A stretch of DNA of 64,000 nt, taken from the NCBI GenBank assembly GCA_011799875.1, contig CM022298.1:722171622-722235621 (forward strand), written 5' to 3'. Both the position numbers and the translations under genes were made by a program. A model generated the notes under the pieces. It did not search any database and was not told where the DNA came from. It worked only from the letters and a program-made list of their open reading frames with translations. Source of the DNA: Thinopyrum elongatum. Lineage: Eukaryota > Streptophyta > Magnoliopsida > Poales > Poaceae. Of this stretch, positions 23,129 to 35,570 are shown piece by piece (the first letter of the stretch is position 1; each line of letters begins with the position of its first letter).

Positions 23129-24734
23129 GACCTTTTGGCGTCCTTGGCAATTGCCTGCTAAACAAAAGGAACAAGAGCCTTACGATTATCCTGTTGTACA
23201 CCATTTGACATGGCCAAGTCTGGCCTCTGCTCGGCGACGACCGCCGCAAGTGCGTCCGGGAACACAGCTAATTGGTAATCATATGTAAGGGGTTCGGCTC
23301 CTCTGCAGTGACGTTATTACTGCACGGGTACTGTAGCTGCTAGGATCTATCGTTGATTTTAATCCAATGGCTCTTCAAGAATCGCTGGATGACAAGCCTC
23401 GCACCGGCCACTCATAAGAAAAAAAAAAGGCCCACACCCCTCTCTGTCTTATCTCCTTGTTCTAGAGTGGCTCGGCCACTGTTTTTCCCCAACACAGCGC
23501 TACTCCGGCCGATGGCAAATCCATTTTACTTTGCATTGCTCCAGCCAAATCCGGCAGTAAGGCAACGGCGAGCAGCAGGGAGATGGTGAACTCCACAAGG
23601 AGTAGGGCAACGGCGAGCTCAGCGAGCCCAACGACGACGGCATCTGGAGGCTCCTCCCGGCGAGCTCCGTGAGGAATACGACGACGGCGATGTCCCGGAG
23701 CAGCACGGGAGACCGGGAAGGGGATGAGGGTAGCAGGCATACGAGGGGCACGCCAGGGCCGCCGCGCATTCCCGACCACTACCACGCCCCCCAAGATCCT
23801 TCGGCCGAGGCGTCTGACTGCAGCGGCGCGGCAGCTGGACCTCGCAGCCCTCCTGCCCGACCAAGCTCCAATAGCGGAACCCAGTCGTCGTCGCGCAGCA
23901 GGTCACTTACTGATTTCTTTCTTTCTTCATTTCGTCATTGTCTTCCATCTTGTACTATTGCTTTCTTCATGTTATTGGGGTGAAAGCAGAGCAAGTGAAG
24001 CATGTGATTGTTTAATTTCAGTTACTCTGTCAAATTATTCAGATCACTAGCTAAAACAATAGTGTCCGTGCTGATGATCAACTAGTGGTACTAGGCCCGT
24101 AGTAAAGAAATTGTACATGTTGTATATTGTATCTGATTGTACACCCTAGATGGAGATCAAAAAATATACTCTGGTACATAGCTGTAGCTATGTCACTGGA
24201 AATATTAAAAATGGTGAGCACTCAACAGATTAGTGTTGCAGCTACTGAAATTAAACTGATTTTGCATGTCTTCATAAACCAGGAGTTAACTGAAATTAAA
24301 CTGATTGGAAATGACGAGCAATCAACGGTCAAAAGATTGCGTCTTACGTGTGCTGATTAATTATTCCTTCTGCATCATCTATCGATCTAACAGGACAGCA
24401 CAACACACATGCATCAACCTATTGTCATATCCTATGATAGTTTTGTAAGTCCCAAAGATCACCGGCTTCACTCTGAAATTAAAGGGAGACAAATCTGAGT
24501 ACACAAGAAATCATATTGCTTAACACTGAATTGAAGGAATTTTAGACATGATAAGTGGAATACCGTCAATAAACGAGCATAGTACCCATACTCTTGCAAC
24601 CCATTTGCACTTGTTCCAGCCATTTGCTCTATAGGTGATTGGTATTGTGCTAGTGCAATGTCATTCTCTCTTCTCTATGAAAAGAAAACAGAGCAAATAT
24701 TAGTCTATGTTAAGCTGTTTCTATATTAGTCTTT
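23129..24734. other. GC-rich promoter or first-exon-like region, then AT-rich flank
   Basis: 23460-23910 is strongly GC-rich and carries overlapping frames on both strands. On the plus strand, an Arg/Ser/Pro-rich frame from 23669 (an ATG follows at 23690) meets a candidate donor CAGCAG/GTCACT near 23903. It resembles a first exon, but no downstream exon is recognisable. 24120-24360 has small internal repeats (ACTGAAATTAAACTGATT twice). I do not call a gene. Confidence 0.25.
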
Positions 24735-26992
24735 TTAGCAAGTACTCTGGTTAGATAGGTGGAAGAGATTTACCGGATGAGTTTGATTTTTGGGTCCAAC
24801 TTTTTTTGTCTCCTTCTTCTTTTTATTGGGGTGCTGGTTGTCAAGCCATGATTTCTTTCGTCTCGAATTCTTCTTCGGTATTTCTTTTTTCTTTAGGCAA
24901 GCGGCCTGTAGACAATCCTCTGGTTCTTTAGATATATCTTCAGTTCTACATGTAGTAGTAGGAGCTTTTTCTTCAACTTGCTTCCTAAGAATCCTTAAAG
25001 CATCATCTACTAGTTTGATGCACTCTTTTGATGCAACTGCTTGGGAAGCTATGCCATGGAAATCGTGCATGAAAAACTTCAACTGTTGCCTATCTTCCGA
25101 TCTAGGGTCTTCCAAAACAATGTTTCCATGACTGTTTTGAATAGTTCCGCTTCGTGCTTCTCGAGTCCATCGCTTCAAAATATAGTGGCCTGGAAGATAT
25201 TTAATATTCATGACATCAAGGGCTTTCAAAGCATGACTACACAATATACCAACTCATTCAAATTGCCCACAATTGCATAGAACCTTTTGCTCTTCATAGT
25301 CTACTAGAACTTTGCACTCTTCTTCAAATGAAAATTCTGGGTCAAGACTTGCAATCGCAACAGTATAAACATTGTGTTCTACCGATGGCTTGATGTATGC
25401 TGAGATGGATCTTCATATTCATTCTGAAAATCTTCAAATATGCATGGTGTGTAAACTTTGCTCGCTTGTATTACCATAGGAGTCCTCATTCTGACTCTAG
25501 GTAATTTTTTCCTAGACTCATATTCCTCATTTACCTCGTTATCTCTTTTTCCTTGCACAACCCTCTCTACGTGCTTGAAAAACCGAAGGATGTCAAGATC
25601 AGACTTTAGATGGTCTTTCAAGTCACTGTTCAAGCTCTCACTTAATTGTGTGCTTCTCATGCCTATAGTGTAAGCATTCCTCATGTAACATCTTGCCCAT
25701 TTCTCTTTTACTTTGTAGATGCTGTCCAACCAAGTTTGTGTTTCCACATTGCTTCTTATGGCATTGAAAGCTTCTTCAAAGGCTTCCTCTTCCTCATACT
25801 TGTACATGCAAGCACTAAAATCAGCAAGTACATTTGGTCCATCCTCGTCTTTTTTCTTATGAGGTAAGTGCTTGATGGCATTTTGCATTATGTGAAAAGT
25901 GCACAATCCGTGCCATGCTTCGATAAATACTGCCTGAATTGCATTACCCATTGCACATCTTGATCAGTAAAGATTGTTCTAGGTTGTTTTTTGTTATGCA
26001 CTGATAGGAACGTGTTGAACAGCCATTTGAATGATTCAAATGTCTCATCATATAAAAGTGCAGCACCAAAGATGACCATTTCTCTGAAATGGTTGAAGCC
26101 AACAAACACACCGAAGGGTCTGTACTCTTTGTTTGTCCCAAATGTTGTATCAAAGGTAACAACATCACCGAAATGAGCATAGTCAATTATCATCCTTGCA
26201 TCAGCCCAAAAGATATTTGCTATATTTTCATCACAATCTAGTTGCATGTCATATTCAAATGCAGGATTCTCATTCTTTTTATCTCTAAAATACTTGAGCA
26301 TACTTCCAGCTTCACCATACATCAAGTCCCTTTGTCGCCTGGTTCGCAAGTGGTTCTTGCGATCACGACATGTGTAGCCAAGGTTCAGTGGACCACCAAC
26401 TTGTCGACTTGCTAACTCATGGGCTTTTCTAGGTACAATTCCCGAATCATCTGCTGTTTCAATTTCAAATGCTTGCAAGGCCGAAATCTTCCTCTGTGAT
26501 GGCATCAAGTGGCTTGTCCCAGGTAATTGCAAGACATGGTTGTGTTCAACAACTAACTCATGCACCTCATAATTTCCCGCTTCTCGGTCTATAGTAATTC
26601 CCATTCGAACATTGCAGCCGGTCCTTGTTTCTGCACGAGGACGCTTTGTATTATCATCCCTTTTGTCTTTTCTTCTGTAGCCCTCATTGGAACAAACATA
26701 TCTTGCTGAAGTGATTACTCCATCAAGTTTGCTCTTGTTTTCATAATTTATCCTTACATCAAAACCAATATGACCTCCATAACATGTCCAAAAGTTCCAA
26801 GCCTCGTTTGTGGAATTGAATTTCATACCAATCTGAGGCATCCAACTAGGAACCACATTTGTCCTATAAAAATTACACATAACTTATTTGTTTGTATGTT
26901 TACACTACAATCATAAGGTGATATGACCTGAGAATTTAACAAAATTGTCGGTACCTGTTAGGATCCACATTAGAGTTAGTCATATTCTCCAT
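24735..26992 (-). pseudogene. FAR1/FHY3-type (MULE transposase-derived) protein, broken
   Basis: Exon 1 (26992-26955, ATG to AACAG/GTACCG) joins in phase to exon 2 from 26863, where the frame continues to TGA/TAA-free sequence ending at 24735. Visible in order: a FAR1 DNA-binding (WRKY-GCM1 type) region with NEAWNFWTCYGGHIGF, CxxNEGYRR and HELVVEHNH; a MULE transposase core with DVVTFDTTFGTNKEYRP, a TDQD motif and WHGLCTFHIMQNA; and a C-terminal SWIM zinc-finger pattern CNCG...CSH followed by a Lys-rich tail. Damage: one base is missing near 25950-25954, another near 25382, and a TGA (25254-25256) interrupts the SWIM finger. The family includes both light-signalling regulators and active Mutator-like transposases, which I cannot tell apart here. 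Length (about 720 codons) fits the family. Confidence 0.75.
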
Positions 26993-27058
26993 TAGACTTT
27001 CTCTTCTCCTTTTTGTCTAATCTTTGATATCATAGCAAACTCAGTCCAGAAATTCCCT

Positions 27059-27700
27059 TGCTGCCTCGAGAACATGAATACAATCAGAACATATGCCACT
27101 TACCTTAAGAATGATCCTCTTCTTTTTTGTTGCTAGGAGAAGGACAACAAAAGGAAGATCATCTGCACTAATCTCCTGTCATGTTTTGGAAATCCCAGGT
27201 ACTTGATGAGCAAATCATCTGTCTTACAAGTAAATATTTGAATATATTCATGCATTTTATCTTGAGCTTGTCCAAAACAATAGAGATCACTTCTATTAAA
27301 ATTATTTTTTTCACTAGAAGGTGCAGAAAATAAGTTTTGCATCTTGCCCTTATCATCCTCCATTAAGAAAATAGTAGCATAGCAAACTCAATCTACAAAT
27401 TGTGTGCCTTGAGAACATGAATACAATCAGAACATATGTCACATACCTTCAGATTTATTGTCTTCTTTTTTGTTGCTAGGAGAAGGAAGGCAAAAGGGAG
27501 ATAATCTTCATCGCCTACGGATCAGCTTGCGTTGGTTTCACTCTGAACATGGAGGACGATCAGAAGAAAGATAGGGCAAAAGGGAGTTGATCTGCGCCAC
27601 CTACGGGTTCGGCTCCTTAGCTTGCCTTGGTTGCGCTCTGAACATGGAGGACGATCAGAAGAAAGATAGGGCAAAAGGGAGTTGAGATCAACGCCACCTG
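27059..27700 (-). repeat. Two nested direct duplications upstream of the FAR1-like gene
   Basis: Pair 1: GAGAACATGAATACAATCAG plus about 80 further bases at 27067-27165 and 27411-27500. Pair 2: CTCTGAACATGGAGGACGAT plus GGGCAAAAGGGAGTTGA at 27540-27590 and 27635-27685. They lie where the leader or promoter of the FAR1-like gene would be. I see no gene in 27000-28200 otherwise. Confidence 0.6.
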
Positions 27701-28324
27701 CAGATCATAGATCAACGTACCTATCTCATAGTATTTTACAAGGACGAACAGGAGGAACGAGGAAGATGAGCGGGACAAAGGCAAAGAAATCGCTGTTTTG
27801 GCGCCAAGGCGATTATCAGGGTGTGTTTTGTTTGGCGCCAATGTGAGCATCTTCGTGGTTCTGTTTGACGGCAATCATGCAGCCGTATGAGATTTTCTAC
27901 CACATAATTAGCTGTTTGTTTCCATTTATTAAGAGAATCGAGTTGGGGTAATGAGAGCCGTGAGATTTAAATGGATGGCTGATGTGGGTTGGTAGAGTAC
28001 ACGTGCAGTAATAACATGACTGCATATGTAAGGTGTGCCATGCCGCGTCGTGTTGTTAGCTTCCTGCCTTCCTTTTCTCTACGTCTTGAGATCATCTCTC
28101 CGACGTGTGTTATGACGCTGTTTCTTCGGTTGCTCGCTGGCATGGGTAGAGAGATGATCTCAAGCAAACAGGCTGGCTTCTACTGATAACTTTTCATACA
28201 AAAAGAAAACTGCTTCCTACTGCTAACTTCAAGCAAATCACTATATTTTGTCAACATCCAACAAACAAATTTACAGCTTGCCAGCAAGCAAAAGTGCAGT
28301 TTTCACGCAAATCCTCAACACAGA

Positions 28325-28515
28325 GTCAGCAAATGCAGTTATAGTTGTCCAATTGCTACCAAAATTTCTACAATCCTACTCGCAGTGCGGTTTTACATCC
28401 AAACCAACAAAGGCAAGGAATCAAATTTAGTACTAGTTGCCCAATAGCTACCAAAATTTCTACAATCCTAATCGCAGTGCGCTTTTACATCCAAGACACA
28501 AGAGAACCATTTGAC
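28325..28515. repeat. Tandem pair of about 90 bp
   Basis: GCTACCAAAATTTCTACAAT followed by CCTA(C/A)TCGCAGTGCG(G/C)TTTTACATCCAA occurs at about 28352 and again at 28448. It is non-coding. Confidence 0.7.
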
Positions 28516-28672
28516 AAAATACTGATCACTTCTACATCCAAGCCACATGAGAAACATTTGCCAGACGGATTCTTGCATCACTAGTGCTATCGACTGCAGC
28601 CCCTTCAATCGTCATAACAATTAAGCAACAAAGAGCAGTTATGAATAACGAACATAAACTACAAATGATGGA

Positions 28673-30070
28673 TATATACATGGTAAATAACAGAATTAGG
28701 TGTACTAAAGGTGTCAAGGTGTAGTTTACTCTAAACGAACAAGTTCAGAGAGAATTATGGGAAGCAGAAAACAATTCATGCTCCTGCCATGAGCAAAGTC
28801 CACTATTTGTATGCTCAGCTAATAATTGGGACAATACAAAAAGGTGGATTACAACAAACAAGAAAAAGCTGAAACAATTGCCATTGTCGACTGCATAGTA
28901 CTGAGTTAAAGAGAAGAGCATGCGCATAAAGAAAAAGTAGATTAACAATTCATACAGAGAAGCTCGTAGTAGCAGCAGGCAGCAGCAATCTAGTAGATCA
29001 CTGATTCAACCAACAAGTTTTGGTCTTTTACAATCTGGGAAAAGAACATGCTTCAGAATTCTGACCACAGTTTACAGTATCTGCTCGCAAATTTACCCTC
29101 TCCCCAATTACGTATGTACATTAACTGGGGGAGAAACTACACAAAATCTAGTGTCCAAACCACTATAACTGGTAATTAAGGAGACTGATGAGACCATCAT
29201 CAGCTGAAACCCTCATCTAAAATGTGCATAACCATCATTATAAACAGTAGACATTGGACTACTTACTGACTATAACTAAACAATCAGTGCGTCATACTGA
29301 CTCCAGAAATGGCATATAAAATCTCCACTGTCTCTCCTCATGTTTGAGCAGTCTGTCTATATACATGGTATATAACGGAATTAGGTCTGCTTAATCTGAT
29401 TATGTAGTTTACTCTTGAGCAAACAAGTTCAGAGAGAGAAGCACCCGTGCATGGGAGCTGACACAACAAGCAAAGTGCACTATTTGTATGCTACAGCATT
29501 CTGCATATGCTCAGCTAATGATTGGGACATTACAAAAAGATGGATTACAACAATTGCCATTGTCCACTGCATAGTACTGAGTTAAAGAGAAGACCATGCG
29601 CATAAAAAAAGTAATTCATACAGAGAAGCTAGTACTCTCCTAAGGTCTTTCCACTCTGTTCATAGTAGCAGCAGGCAGCAGCAATCTAGTAGATGACTGA
29701 TTCAACCAAGTTTTGGTCTTTCACAATCAGGGAAAAGAACATGCTTCAGAACTCTGACCACAGTTTACAGTATCTGCTCGCAAATTTACCCTCTCCCCAA
29801 TTACATGTGTCCATAAACAGGGGGAGAAACTACACAAAATCCAGTGTCCAAACTATAGCTGGTAATTAAGGAGACTCATGAGACCATCATCAGCTGAAAC
29901 CCTCATCATTGTAAACAGTAGACATTGGACTAAACAATCAATGCGTCATACTGACTCAAAAATGGCATATAAATTCTCCACTATCTCTCCCAATGTTTGA
30001 GCAGTGTGTCTATATACATGCTATATAACGGAATTAGGTGTGCTTAAACTAATTAAAGGTGTTTAAGTGA
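28673..30070. repeat. Large tandem duplication, about 650-690 bp unit
   Basis: The word ATATACATG(G/C)TA(A/T)ATAAC starts successive units at about 28674, 29359 and 30011. Within each unit the order is AACAAGTTCAGAGAG, GTAGCAGCAGGCAGCAGCAATC, ACAGTATCTGCTCGCAAATTT, CCTCTCCCCAATTAC, GAGACCATCATCAGCTGAAA and GTTTGAGCAGT. There are two full copies and the start of a third, with point differences and short indels. It is non-coding and sits just downstream of the minus-strand RIP-like gene, so it may be part of its 3' region. Confidence 0.8.
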
Positions 30071-30135
30071 ACAAGTTCAGAAAATAACAGCAAATACTTA
30101 CACGGGGAAAATTTTATCATAACCCGCATTACGCA

Positions 30136-33096
30136 TCAGCGCCTTCCGAACAAGGATGCAGCTGTACTTGACAATGAATAGCGATTGTCCCACGATGCTT
30201 CAAGACTCCAATCATTATTTGATCCTTTAAACTTGATTAATGGTTCAAACCTAAAGAAAGCTTCGGCCTCCTCGGCAAAGGCCAAGAGCAAGTCGGGAAA
30301 TCTGGCGGGATCATGTAGGCACTTAGCAGACAATGCCATCTTTCTTTCAAGGACGGCTAGCCACAAGTATACTCCAAGTCGAGACGAATTACCATAACTC
30401 TGTATCAGGCCTCCCATTAGCTCAGTAAGACGAACAGCATATTTCTGTTTGCTTTGAATTCCTTTAAAAGAGAGACCCATGGCGAACCAAAATCTTGAGC
30501 CTTCACAAAATATAAAGTACATTGTGTCTTTTAACACCTGAGCCACTGGATCTTTACGACGAGGCTGAAAGTCCCGAAAATAATTACAGAACTTTGCAAT
30601 AACACCATTATAAATTTGAATTTTCCCACTGTTGTTCAAAGAGAAAGAGTCAATTTAAGTTTCAAACAAATACAAAGTGCTCTGTCATGGTTAATTACAA
30701 AAAGGCAGGGAAGAACCAGCACAGAACACTTAAACAAAAAAAAACAGCTAAGAATGTTCCTATAGGGCAGTAAAAGGATGTGGCGCTGTTTAACATGGGT
30801 GCACTCACGAGTGGACATGGTGCCACGCGAGGATCTTATCAGCCCCGTCCATTGCCACGTGATTTGTGCACTTTGTGTACAAGGGCATCGCATATTAATT
30901 CATCTACACCGTATAAACATTTATATATTTCTCGTATTGATAACGCTGGCGCAAGTGCAGCAGACCATTCTTTATTCATTATTGATCCCTCAGCTCCTAT
31001 CTCACTCATCCTGCTTCTCTAATTCTTGCGACTTTGTTCATGTGCATAGTTAGAACTCATCCATGAGGAATAGTTCACAGACTCATCCAACACCAATATT
31101 TTTATGTTCATGATTCAGGTTCATTTATGAAGGGGATTAACACACTCGAGCAAAGCAGGAAAAACACAAAATTAGAACACATCCAAACATGGAGTCGTAC
31201 ACAACTAGATAACATGATAAACAGGAAATCTACATTGGTGCTGTATCTACTAGATATAATATGTAATACATGTAGTCTCACTGTAGTGTAATCTGTTAAT
31301 CTAAGCTTTGCCCAATAGTCATTTTACTTTTGTGATTATTTTCATAACAATATTATGATAGTGCTGAGTATGAGGAAAATGGCCAAATTGTTTCCCCGTA
31401 TGATTGTTTATATGTTATCTATAAATTTTAATTAGCATTTCCCTAAGCAATCACATTTGAATGAATGGTACCCCAACGTAAAGATGCACAGACTCACATT
31501 AATTGCCACACTAAGATGTTATACCCCACTGCCTTTGCTATCACTAAGAATGTGTCATTTCCCGCAAAAACTTTCTTAAGAATGTGTCGTGGAACAGAAA
31601 CGTGTATATTTGCTGCAAAGACCGTTCTAAATGGCATGCAGGCCATCAAGACATCCAGCAGCTATTAAATACAACACATCTGCGAATGTGCGGGAGTGCC
31701 AAAACCCAACCACCAGACAAAGCTGCATGCATACAAATTTAAAGCTTCATTGCCCACTCACAGCTGTATATTCCTATGTATTATTGTGCATCTGCCATGG
31801 TATTGAAAAAAGTCATATATTAAATAGTAATATCAAAGCGCAAGTGGATGGCCAAGATAACGGCATCACATGGCACCATGTCCCAAAAATTCGCGTCCAG
31901 TATTAGGAGGAGTTGTAACTTGCATATTAATTATGACAAACAAAAAAAATCAAACAATGGACATTCCAACAAAACTTAACATATTAGAAGCAGAATTACT
32001 TACAAGCTGTTATAGGCTAATGACAGACCAGATTTCTCTCTGTTCTTGAAAAGCCTCTGTGGAAGGATCGACACCTTTCCAAAAGAAAACCAAGACTTTT
32101 CTATGGAATTTTCAGTGCGCTTGATACAACAGAAACCGCAGCAGTACATACTGTCCAAACGCATTGGGAACTGAAACACCTCATAATCATCCACAATAAC
32201 CTCAAGGATAAAGAAATACAAAGTCTGCATCAAGATGACAAAATAAAGCAATAAGTTGTTTGATGTCAAAAAACTGAAGTTAACTACTATCAAAGTAGAT
32301 TTACAAATGAATCAGCTGCCAAATACATAACAGAGACAATAATGATTGTACTCCCTCCGTTCCTAAATACAAGACCTTTTAGAGATTCTATTATAGACGA
32401 CATACAAAGCAAAAAGAGTGAATCTACACTCTAAAATATGTCTATACACGTTCGTCTGTAGTCCATAATGGAATCTCTAAAAGGTATTATACTTAGGAAC
32501 AGAGGGAGTACAAATTAGGCCACCAACTAAAATACGAGAGGCAATAACCAATTGGAAAAAAGATCAAGATACCTGTTTGTCGTAAGGTATAGCTATTGGA
32601 ACCCCATCTAGAATTTCAGATTTCAAAGTTGACGGAATTCCTCCACTAGGCTGCGCAAAACACACTTTCTCTGGTACCAAGCCAGCATTATATCTCACAA
32701 ACAAATTGTGGATCTCTTTGTACATGCGCAAAAGTTGCACTGCAGTAGGCGTGGAGGTGATTTTTATAATATCAAGATCCTATTGAAGATAAACAAAAAT
32801 ATGCCAGTTAGATAAACAAGAGGACTCTAAAGACTGAAAACTAAGAGACCAACTACTGTTTGCCTGGAAATTGATATGTTTTCACATAAATGATGAGACA
32901 AGGGATCACAGACATAGTAAGAAGAATTTAGCACAGGAACAGTTTGTAACTGTTGTCATTAAAGCATTCAAGAAAGCAAGAGATAAAAATGATTAAATAC
33001 ATTAAAGGAGCGCTGGGTGGGCGGCCTCTTGCTTGCAATAGACGCCACTGCCTTTGCATGTGCCTTGTCAAAGACGTCTTGCTTCAGCTTTGACAT
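30136..33096 (-). CDS. Four-exon gene, candidate ribosome-inactivating-protein-like (rRNA N-glycosylase fold)
   Basis: Exons at 33096-33001, 32779-32573, 32224-32004 and 30628-30136 all have GT-AG borders and compatible phases, giving about 338 residues from ATG to TGA with no break. Exon 4 carries a CEGSRF motif. This resembles the ExxRF active-site signature of ribosome-inactivating proteins, where Glu and Arg attack one adenine of 28S rRNA. It is preceded by a helix ending YNGVIAKF, which sits where the family has its LG...L..AI..L segment, and followed by a WLAV helix. The match is partial: a Trp follows RF, and no signal peptide is seen, so a cytoplasmic or atypical member is implied. 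A Stowaway MITE sits in intron 2 and a large intron precedes exon 4. Another fold is possible. Structure of the gene is better supported than its function. Confidence 0.5.
30629..32003 (-). other. Large intron of the RIP-like gene
   Basis: 1375 bases between exon 3 (donor CTT/GTAAGT) and exon 4 (acceptor AACAACAG). It is AT-rich, and I find no transposon ends, RNA gene or nested coding sequence in it. Confidence 0.45.
32351..32508. mobile_element. Stowaway MITE in an intron
   Basis: CTCCCTCCGTTCCTAAATA at the left and TACTTAGGAACAGAGGGAG at the right are inverted copies with a TA target duplication (32349-32350 and 32509-32510). At 158 bp it is typical of Stowaway (Tc1/Mariner-derived) elements. 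It lies between exons 2 and 3 of the RIP-like gene, clear of both splice sites. Confidence 0.9.
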
Positions 33097-33164
33097 CTAG
33101 AAGAAACAAAAATGAATGAGATTGATGAAGAGGTAGGGTGAATGAGCATATACAGGTAGCAAAA

Positions 33165-33425
33165 CCCACTACTGACGGTGAAACTTCGACACTTGCAAAT
33201 AAAAGAGCACATACCAAACTTCGCTCAAATTGAAACTATGGAAGCATACCAAAATCCACAATTCCAACACTGAAACTTCACCACTTGCAAATGAAAGAGC
33301 ACAGACCAAACTTCGCTCAAATTAGATCTATGGAAGCATTACTGGCTTGTGTAACATGCAAGAAAAGAGGTTAAACAGGCACCAAAGTGCACAATTCTAA
33401 CGCTGAAACTTCACCTCTTGCTGGC
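33165..33425. repeat. Tandem repeat of about 100 bp in the leader intron
   Basis: A(C/A)(G/A)CTGAAACTTC(G/A)(A/C)C(A/C)(C/T)TTG followed by CAAA(T/A)(A/G)AAAGAGCACA and CCAAACTTCGCTCAAATT occurs at about 33180 and 33270, with a partial third copy near 33400. It is non-coding and upstream of the first coding exon of the RIP-like gene. Confidence 0.65.
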
Positions 33426-33636
33426 ATACACATAGCCAAATAACCATGCAAGCATATAGGGTTTTACAGATTCCAATCACCAAAATGGAAGAATATAGTT
33501 AGTAGATGCAGAGGTAGTAGGAACAGCACCTTTACAACAGGACGCAGACTCCTCTCAGCCTCTGCTTGCTTCAGATTAGAATCTGAAGAGACACAAAGAG
33601 GGACAGGTTAAGCCCGGGTTATTCAGAATGCATCTA

Positions 33637-34045
33637 GTAGAAAAGTTCCAGGGGTGGGCGGAGCATACCTTGATATGCATTAGGACGGCGCTGACTCCAC
33701 CACCGCTCACCTCCGGTTCAAACTCTATCAGGGACGAAGAGAGGGGGATAAGCCAGAATGGCATCTAGAGGAAGGGGGAGAAGAAAGTTGCAGGGGTGGG
33801 CGTAGCACACCTTGATTGTGAAGTCGCGAACGGTGGTCGTCGGCCCTGGCTCCGCCGCCGCTCTCCTCTGATACAACCCTAAGAGATAAGAAGAGAGGGG
33901 ATAAAGCACAACGCATCTAGAGAAATGGAGGGAGAAGGATCCAGGGGTGGGTAGAGCATACCTTGGTAGTGAGGGATCCAGCGGTAGGCCGGCGGTCGTC
34001 GGCGCTGGCTCCGACGCCGCTCACCTCAGATTCGAATCCTTCCGA
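33637..34045 (-). promoter_or_regulatory. Triplicated leader exon with splice donor
   Basis: Three copies of about 110 bases share GGGGTGGGCG(G/T)AGCA(T/C)ACCTTG, GGCGCTG(A/G)CTCC and CCGCTC(A/T)CCTC on the plus strand. Read on the minus strand each ends in a usable donor: CAAG/GTATGC (exon end 33669), CAAG/GTGTGC (33811) and CAAG/GTATGC (33962). They precede the minus-strand RIP-like gene, whose first coding exon starts right after an acceptor at 33097. This suggests alternative non-coding first exons made by tandem duplication. Confidence 0.5.
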
Positions 34046-35540
34046 GAGGCGACGGGAGAGGAGATTCGAAACCTAGGCCGGCTTGCCCAACAGCTGGGTC
34101 GTGCGCATCAGATGGATCCGACGGTCTAGATCTGCTGCTGCCTCGGAGCGAAGTGGCTGGCCCAGATTGGGCCGAGATTGATGTGGCCTTCTCGGGCCTT
34201 GGCAGATCCGACTGCCTCGATCTGCTGCTCCGAGCCTGGACGTTGATGTGGCCTTCTCGGGCCTTGGCAGATGGTCTGCTGCTCAGAGATCTGGCCGTTG
34301 TGGGCCTGGTCGGGCCGAGATCTGGCCTTGTCGGTCCAGTCCCTTCCCTTCTTCTTCATGTAGTACGGCACTCGATGGATGGATGATTCCCTGTTCGCCG
34401 GCGAGGAAATTTGCACCTTATTAGTACCCAAAAAAATAAAAAATAAAATCCCAACAAGGGGCATATGTGACGCGTACTGCTAAAAGTAAATCTATGCTTA
34501 CCCGCAGAAATCCAAGAGAGAAACATCAGCTTGCATACCATCATCCCTCCATGGTTGCCTGGTCTCCATGGATTGCTGAGCATGCATACATAGAGATGAA
34601 TAAGCACCATGGATCCAAAGTGCAGAACCATGAATGAATTCACAAATTTACCAGCCAGATTCTATTAAAAAAAAATGAACTTTGCTTACCACCAGCTGAA
34701 CTCCTTCCATCCAGCTCAAGGTAGGGAGGTGCAGTGTGTAGAAGTAGCCGCAAAGGACTACTGACTCGCCGGCGCGGCCTCTGTGGGGAGGGGAAAAGGT
34801 GAGGAGAGGCGTGCGTGATTATAAGGAGGAGCGCGTGAGCGACGTGGGCCCACGGCAATAATGCCGCTTTTATCTCCACCCACCGCAAAAGCAGATCTGG
34901 CGTGCAGGCGTTAACCAGGGAAGGGGTCCAGCTATACTTGCGGCTAGCCTTGAGACTCCGTCGTCTCCGTCAATTACTACTACTCTCCTATTATTATTTT
35001 TATTATTACTTATTTTATTAGAGAATATAAAAAATGACCTATTTTTTGGCAGCATATTAATATGGCACGTATACATATATGGAACGATTTAACACCGGGA
35101 GAGATTTGCAAGCGCAGCAGATCTACAAGATGAATAGAATATTTACTTGATTACCGTCGTATAACCGGGGAAAGTCAAAATCAAAAGTTGAAGATCTCAA
35201 GATGATGTGCCGCCTCAGTATTTCGGAGGTGTTCATAGGGGTAGTGCGTGCGTGTGTGCGTTTATAGAGGTGAGTGTATGCGTGTGTGCGTTCATAGGGT
35301 GAGTGTATACGCATGTATTTAACCGGGGAAAGTCAAAATCAAAAAAAAAAGTTGAAGAGTCGGTCTGGCAGCGCGCCCCGCCCCAAGAGTCAACAACCGG
35401 TTAGGTTCATCTTGGTGTACGTGCGTCTTTGTTTAGATCGAAATGGACGAAAATTTGGCCCAACGTGTCGACTCAGATGAACGAGCGTCCACTTACGTAC
35501 CGGACACGCGCGATACTCATCCTTGTCCTCCCTTGGCCCG
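34046..35540. other. Upstream flank of the RIP-like gene; short direct repeat, no gene
   Basis: GATGTGGCCTTCTCGGGCCT followed by TGGCAGAT is repeated at about 34179 and 34243. 34640-34890 has a TATAAGGAGG word in plus orientation and a GC-rich stretch. 35230-35320 has GTGTGCGTT(T/C)ATAG(A/G)G repeats, common in Triticeae intergenic DNA. No gene is supported. Confidence 0.4.
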
Positions 35541-35570
35541 CCTTTCTCAAAATAACTCTTGGCCGCTCGT

